Origin: SIG78 sp036677805
Lineage (GTDB): Bacteria; Verrucomicrobiota; Lentisphaeria; Victivallales; Victivallaceae
DNA length: 64,000 nt
Direction of reading: 5' to 3'
Assembly: GCA_036677805.1 (NCBI GenBank)
Contig: JAVBVS010000008.1
Location: 1 to 64,000, forward strand
Positions 59,673-64,000 of this stretch are shown here, piece after piece (position 1 is the stretch's first letter; every line of letters starts with the position of its first letter). A program made the translations under genes and the position numbers. The notes under the pieces were generated by a model that was not told the origin of the DNA, made no database searches, and saw nothing but the letters and a program-made list of their open reading frames with translations.

Positions 59673-62600
59673 GACAACACCTTTTCCTTGTCGAGCAACA
59701 TATAGATAACCGGAATTACCACCATGGTGAAGAGCGTGCTCGCGATCAGTCCGAAAATCAACGCCCAGGCGAGGCCCGAAAAGATCGGGTCGAGGGTGAT
59801 CGGCCATGCGCCCATCAACGTGGTGATCGCGGTCAGCATGATCGGGCGGAACCGCACCGCGCCGGATTGCAGCACCGCCTTCTTGAGCGGGATGCCGCGG
59901 TCCCGGCTCTCCTGAATGAACTCCAGCAGCACGATGCTGTTGCGGATCACGATGCCGCCCAGCGCGATCATGCCGATCATGCCGGTGGCGGTGAAAAATA
60001 CCGGCGAAGCATACCCGCCGACCGACTCCGAACCCAGCAGGTTCAGCAGATAGAAGCCCGGGGCAATGCCGATGATGGTCAGCGGAATCGCACACATGAT
60101 AATCAGCGACAGCCGGAAACTCCGGGTCTGGACGATCAGCAGCAGCAGGATGCCGGTCAGGGCCGCGCCGAAGGCCAGACCGAGGTCGCGGAATACCCGC
60201 AGGGTGATTTCCCACTCGCCTTCGCCCGCCCAGTTCACCGTGATGCCCGGCGGCAGCGGATTCCCCGGCAGGGTGCGGAAAATCGTCTGCAGAATCATTT
60301 CCCCCGGCGCCCTTCCGACCGCTTCGGCGCTGACGAAAACCACCGGTTTGAGGTTTTTGTGCATGATCGGGATTTCGGCGGACGCTTTTTCAAACCGGCC
60401 GAGCTCGGCCAGCTGGACCGCCGCGCCGGAAGCTCCGCGCACGGTCAGCATCTTCAGCCGCTCCAGATCGTTGCGGTCGGCATAGGGCAGCCGCAGCCGG
60501 ATCGCCAGCGGATAACGCTCGCCCGGAACCCGGAGATTGCCGGCCGAAAGTCCGGAAAGCGCGGTGGACAGGCAATGGGTGATCTCATACGAGGTGATGC
60601 CGTTGGCGGCGGCTTTTTCGGGATCGATCCGGAAAATCCAGCGTTCCGGCGTCGGTTCCTGAAGATTGTCGATTTCGGCGAAATGCCGGTCGTCGGTTTC
60701 GCGCAGCCGTTTTTTGAGTTCCTCGGCTCCGGCGAGCAGCCGGTCGTAGCTCATATCCGGTGTGCCGTAAACTTCGGCGGTCATGGTCGCCAGCACCGGG
60801 GGGCCCGGCGGAACCTCCACGATATTGACCTGGGCTTCGTGCTGCGCGGCAATTTTTTCCACCTCGGGCCGGAAGCGGAGCGCGATGTCGTGGGAAGACA
60901 TCCGGCGTTCGCTTTTGGGCAGCAGATTGATCCGGATGTCGGCCTGATGATCCTGATTGCGCATCCGGTAATGGCGGACCAGACCGTTGAAATCGATCGG
61001 GGAGGCGAGGCCGACGTAACTCTGATAATTGACCACCTCATTTTGCCGGGCGAGGAATTTTTCCAGTTCGGCGACCAGCCGCGAGGTATTTTCAATGGTG
61101 CTTCCCGGCGGCAGTTTGACCACGAACTGCAACTCGTCGCGGTTGTCGTAAGGCAACATCTTCAGCGGCACTTTGATCAGCATCAATCCCGCCGAGGCGG
61201 CCACCATGACCACGACCGCGACCAGCAGCAGCACGGCGTTGCGGCGGCGGAAAAATGGGGTGATCAGCGCGCCATAGGTTTTCTGCACCCAGATCGGTGC
61301 GCCGCCTTCGGTTTCCGGCCCCAGCTCTCCGGCGCGCCGGCGCAGCAGCCGGTAGGCCATGAACGGCACGAAGGTCAACGCGCAGACCGTGGAAAAAGAG
61401 ACGGTCAGCGGCACGTTGATCGCCATCGGCGCCATATATGGCCCCATCATACCGGAGATGAAGAACAGCGGGGCAAAGGAGACGATGATCGCGATGGTCG
61501 ACAGAATCACTGGCGGCAGTACTTCATGGACGCCGTCGAGAGTGGCCTCGAAGGGCGATTTTTTGCCGAGTCGGATATGGCGCTGGATGTTGTCGACATT
61601 GGTGATAGGGTCGTCCACCACCAGCCCGAGGCTCAGGATCAGCGCGAAGAGCGTCACCCGGTTCAGCGTAAAGCCGAAGGCGTAGTTGGTGAACAGGGCC
61701 AGTGCGAAGCTGACCGGCACCGAAACCCCTACCACCAGGCTCTCGCGCCAGCCCATGGTCAGCGCGATCAGGAGCACCACCGTCAGGATGGCGAAGGCCA
61801 TGCCGGTGACCAGATCGTCGACCCGCAGGTTGGCCGAATGACCTTGATCGCGGGTCGCGGTCAGTTCGACATCGGCGGGAATGACCGAACGTTTCGCGTT
61901 ATCGGCGGCGCGGATGATTTCACGGGCCATGGTCACTGCGTTCACCCCGGCTTTTTTGCTGAAAGCGATGGTCACCGCGGGACGGCCGTTGCAGCTGACA
62001 TAGGCTTCGGGCGTTTCCGGAGCATCGGCTACCTGAGCCACGTCATCGACCCGGACGATCCGGTTGTCGCGCGCGGAAACCACGATATTGCCGACGGCTT
62101 CGGCGCTTGCCAGCGACGGATCGGTCAGGACCACCGTCTGGGTGCCGTTGTGAATCAGCGTGCCGACGTTGCCGGCAGTGTTGGCGCGGCGGATCGCGTT
62201 GTACAAATCCTCAAACGAAAGTTTTCGCGCCGCCAGGTTTTCGATGATCGGTTCGACCTTGACGGTACGGGCGTAGCCGCCGAAAATCTCGGCGCGGGAG
62301 AGATCGGGAATCGAATCCAGCCGCGCGGTCAGCTCCTCGGCGAAGCGGCGCAGCTGGTGCGGCGTATAGTTGCCGCCGGAGAGCGTCAGCGTGACGATCG
62401 GCACATCATTGATGGAAACCGGAACCACCCGCCATGCGGTCACGCCGTCGGGAATCAGGTTCCGGTTTTCATCGATTTTGTCGCGCAGCTTGACCATGGC
62501 CCGGTCGCGGTCGGTGCCGACGTAAAACCGCACCGTCACCATCGCGCCGTCGCGCATGCTCGACGAATAGACATGCTCCACGCCGTCAAGCTGCCACAGA

Positions 62601-62812
62601 ATCCGCTCCAGAGGGCGCGTGACCAATTCCGCCACCTCCTCCGGCGAATGGCCGGGGAAGGCCACTTCGACATCGGCCATCGGCACGATGATCTGAGGGT
62701 CTTCCTCGCGCGGCGTCAGCCACAGCGCCGCCGCGCCGAGCAGCATGGCGGCGACGATCAGCATCACCGAAAAGGGGCCGTCCAGAAAGAACCGGACGAT
62801 GCGCATGATCAT
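59669..62812 (-). CDS. RND-family efflux pump, inner-membrane subunit (AcrB-like)
   Basis: A 1047-residue pump with the RND layout: TM1 at 14-32, a large periplasmic loop, TM2-6 near 330-480 (VDDLVTGMAFAILTVVLLIALTMGWRESLVVG, LGLVVDDPITNVDNIQRHIRLG), a second loop, and TM8-12 near 850-1030. The acidic residues in LVVDDPITNVDN fill the proton-relay region of TM4. EEDPQIIVPMADVEVAFPGHSPEEVAELV is typical of the group often found with sulfur- or metal-related operons. AGGAGG overlaps the stop of the upstream gene, 8 bases before ATG 62812. The substrate is not known. Confidence 0.93.
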   Translation of the reverse strand: MIMRIVRFFLDGPFSVMLIVAAMLLGAAALWLTPREEDPQIIVPMADVEVAFPGHSPEEVAELVTRPLERILWQLDGVEHVYSSSMRDGAMVTVRFYVGTDRDRAMVKLRDKIDENRNLIPDGVTAWRVVPVSINDVPIVTLTLSGGNYTPHQLRRFAEELTARLDSIPDLSRAEIFGGYARTVKVEPIIENLAARKLSFEDLYNAIRRANTAGNVGTLIHNGTQTVVLTDPSLASAEAVGNIVVSARDNRIVRVDDVAQVADAPETPEAYVSCNGRPAVTIAFSKKAGVNAVTMAREIIRAADNAKRSVIPADVELTATRDQGHSANLRVDDLVTGMAFAILTVVLLIALTMGWRESLVVGVSVPVSFALALFTNYAFGFTLNRVTLFALILSLGLVVDDPITNVDNIQRHIRLGKKSPFEATLDGVHEVLPPVILSTIAIIVSFAPLFFISGMMGPYMAPMAINVPLTVSFSTVCALTFVPFMAYRLLRRRAGELGPETEGGAPIWVQKTYGALITPFFRRRNAVLLLVAVVVMVAASAGLMLIKVPLKMLPYDNRDELQFVVKLPPGSTIENTSRLVAELEKFLARQNEVVNYQSYVGLASPIDFNGLVRHYRMRNQDHQADIRINLLPKSERRMSSHDIALRFRPEVEKIAAQHEAQVNIVEVPPGPPVLATMTAEVYGTPDMSYDRLLAGAEELKKRLRETDDRHFAEIDNLQEPTPERWIFRIDPEKAAANGITSYEITHCLSTALSGLSAGNLRVPGERYPLAIRLRLPYADRNDLERLKMLTVRGASGAAVQLAELGRFEKASAEIPIMHKNLKPVVFVSAEAVGRAPGEMILQTIFRTLPGNPLPPGITVNWAGEGEWEITLRVFRDLGLAFGAALTGILLLLIVQTRSFRLSLIIMCAIPLTIIGIAPGFYLLNLLGSESVGGYASPVFFTATGMIGMIALGGIVIRNSIVLLEFIQESRDRGIPLKKAVLQSGAVRFRPIMLTAITTLMGAWPITLDPIFSGLAWALIFGLIASTLFTMVVIPVIYMLLDKEKVLS

Positions 62813-62824
62813 GAAGCGATCCTC

Positions 62825-64000
62825 CTAGATAAAGAGCGTGGTTCCGGCCTGGCGCGCCAGCGCGGCGAAGCTGGCGACTCCGGCCACGTCATCGACCGCG
62901 ATCAGTTCTTCGCGCTGCAGCCCCATCACGTTCATCGCCATTTCGCAGGCGATGAAACGGATGCCGAGTTCGCGGGCCTGCCGGAGCAGTTCTTCCAGCG
63001 TCGGCACGTTTTCGCGCGCCATCACCTGCTTCATCATGGCGGTGCCCATGCCGGCCATATTCATTTTGGACAGGGCGAGTTTTTTCGTGCCCCTGGGCAG
63101 CATCATGCCGAACATCCGGCTGATCGGCGACTTCTTCACCGCCGGGGCCGGGTTCCGGCGCAACACGCTCAAGCCCCAGAAGGTGAAGAAAATCGACACC
63201 TTGCTGCCGGCCGCGGCCATGCCGCAGGCGACGATCAGGGCCGCCAGCGCCTTGTCGAGATCGTTGCTGAAGAGGATGATCGCGGCATCGTTGCTCTGCG
63301 ACGGGGCCGCGGTGCGGCTGTTCTGGTCCGCGCTCTTGCGGATGATTGCTTCCATTTCATCGCCTTTCATGGTCATGTCGACCAATTCATGACCGCAGTT
63401 CCTGGCCCAGTTGCTCAAATCGGAGGAAAAGCCGGCTGCGGCGCGGATTTTCAATTCCGCTCCCGGCTCCATGGCATCGATTTCCTGCTTGAGCCGGACC
63501 ACCGGCCCCGGGCAGGAGAGGGCGCGGACATCAAGCGTCCGGCAATCGTCCGTCCGGGCGGGGCGAAACGCGGCGGGGCTGCCCGAAGCCGCGGCAGTCG
63601 GCGCCCGGAGCGGCTGAAACGCCTGCCAGGTCAGGAATCCGCCCGACAGATTGACGCAGTCGAATCCTTTCTGCCGGAGGATGGATTCGGCCACATAACC
63701 CCGCATTCCGACCCGGCAGAACGCGGCGATTTTGCGGCCCCGGTCCAATTCGCCGAGGCGGTTGCGCAATTCCCCCAGCGGGATGTTGACCGCACCGGGG
63801 ATGGTGCCGGCGGCGAATTCCTCGGGTTCGCGCACGTCGAGCAGCAGCGCGTCCTCCGGCAAGGCGTCGGCATAAACCGGAACGGTCCGTCGGTTCAGGA
63901 TATTTTCGGCGATCATGCCGAGAAAATTGACCGGGTCTTTGGCCGAATTGTAGGGCGGCGCATAGGCCAGTTCGAGTTCCGCAAGTTCGGGCGCGGTTTT
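62825..64000 (-). CDS. CoA-disulfide reductase-type protein with rhodanese-TusA-DsrE fusion (5' end outside window)
   Basis: An open frame runs to the right edge. The first visible residues (TAPELAELELAYAPPYNSAKDP) are the C-terminal dimerisation end of FAD-dependent CoA-disulfide/persulfide reductases, so the internal ATG 63916 is not the start. A rhodanese domain follows (LLLDVREPEEFAAGTIPGAVNI, Cys in IAAFCRVGMRGY), then TusA (LDVRALSCPGPVVRLKQEIDAM, the CPxP motif), then a DsrE/DsrF-like domain (AAIILFSNDLDKALAALIVACGMAAAG, IRFIACEMAMNVMG). This assembles the persulfide-reducing enzyme and three sulfur carriers in one chain. It is the first visible gene of the operon with the RND pump. 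Confidence 0.92.
   Translation of the reverse strand, partial: KTAPELAELELAYAPPYNSAKDPVNFLGMIAENILNRRTVPVYADALPEDALLLDVREPEEFAAGTIPGAVNIPLGELRNRLGELDRGRKIAAFCRVGMRGYVAESILRQKGFDCVNLSGGFLTWQAFQPLRAPTAAASGSPAAFRPARTDDCRTLDVRALSCPGPVVRLKQEIDAMEPGAELKIRAAAGFSSDLSNWARNCGHELVDMTMKGDEMEAIIRKSADQNSRTAAPSQSNDAAIILFSNDLDKALAALIVACGMAAAGSKVSIFFTFWGLSVLRRNPAPAVKKSPISRMFGMMLPRGTKKLALSKMNMAGMGTAMMKQVMARENVPTLEELLRQARELGIRFIACEMAMNVMGLQREELIAVDDVAGVASFAALARQAGTTLFI

Overview
The window looks like a chromosome segment from a GC-rich member of the PVC superphylum, most likely Lentisphaerota (Victivallis-like). The grounds are four type II pseudopilin-like genes (N-terminal FTLIELLVVIAIIAIL-type segment, C-terminal H-X9-DG or H-X9-GG signature) set next to fused GntR/LacI-type regulators and glycoside hydrolases, plus a Minf_1886-type protein of the Planctomycetes/Verrucomicrobia kind. 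Taxonomy is inferred from gene content only. All start codons were chosen by reading ribosome binding sites, promoters and signal peptides.

Layout. 1-8.6 kb (minus strand): two carbohydrate-use cassettes, each a fused regulator followed by a pseudopilin, with a GH36-like enzyme, a DUF4091 enzyme and a LamG-type secreted protein. 8.6-13.8 kb (plus strand): a distinctly AT-richer island with three paralogous membrane-anchored secreted proteins. Each paralogue follows its own copy of a ~190-bp promoter/leader repeat. Then come a six-cysteine secreted peptide, a rhodanese-like protein lacking the catalytic Cys, a MauE/DoxX-like membrane protein and a thioredoxin-CcdA fusion. 14.9-19.9 kb: a short O-antigen-ligase/hydrolase fusion, an esterase, a methyltransferase and an ArnT-like glycosyltransferase. 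20-26.4 kb: housekeeping genes (RNase R, PanB, aconitase, uracil-DNA glycosylase). 26.4-34.7 kb: a third sugar locus (two pseudopilins, GH42-like enzyme, regulator, divergent MFS transporter). 34.7-38.1 kb: a large Eco57I-like adenine methyltransferase translationally coupled to the transporter, then divergent RHH and XRE regulators. 38.1-42.9 kb: an efflux operon of the YbhGFSR type. 43-45 kb: an IS481-type transposase remnant, a PHP-like protein and tRNA-Ser(UGA). 45.2-51.1 kb: a short alanyl-tRNA synthetase, a ROK kinase, an M16 peptidase and a Minf_1886 protein. 51.4-55 kb: a giant IdeS/Mac-like cysteine peptidase with five Ig-like repeats. 55-56.5 kb: a lipoprotein and an endonuclease III-like glycosylase. 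56.5-64 kb: one tight minus-strand operon combining sulfur-carrier proteins (CoA-disulfide reductase C-terminus with rhodanese-TusA-DsrE, MBL-rhodanese, a CGCAxxGCC-type protein) with an RND pump and an ArsR regulator.

How the genes work together. The regulator-pseudopilin-hydrolase cassettes look like substrate-induced polysaccharide units. Several regulators have a near-consensus promoter (TTGAxx, 17-bp spacer, TATACT), and two have palindromes nearby that could be operators. The island at 8.6-14.9 kb reads as an envelope thiol-redox module, and the operon at 56.5-64 kb as a sulfane-sulfur handling and export unit. These two, and the secreted peptidase, are the best places to look for undescribed biology.
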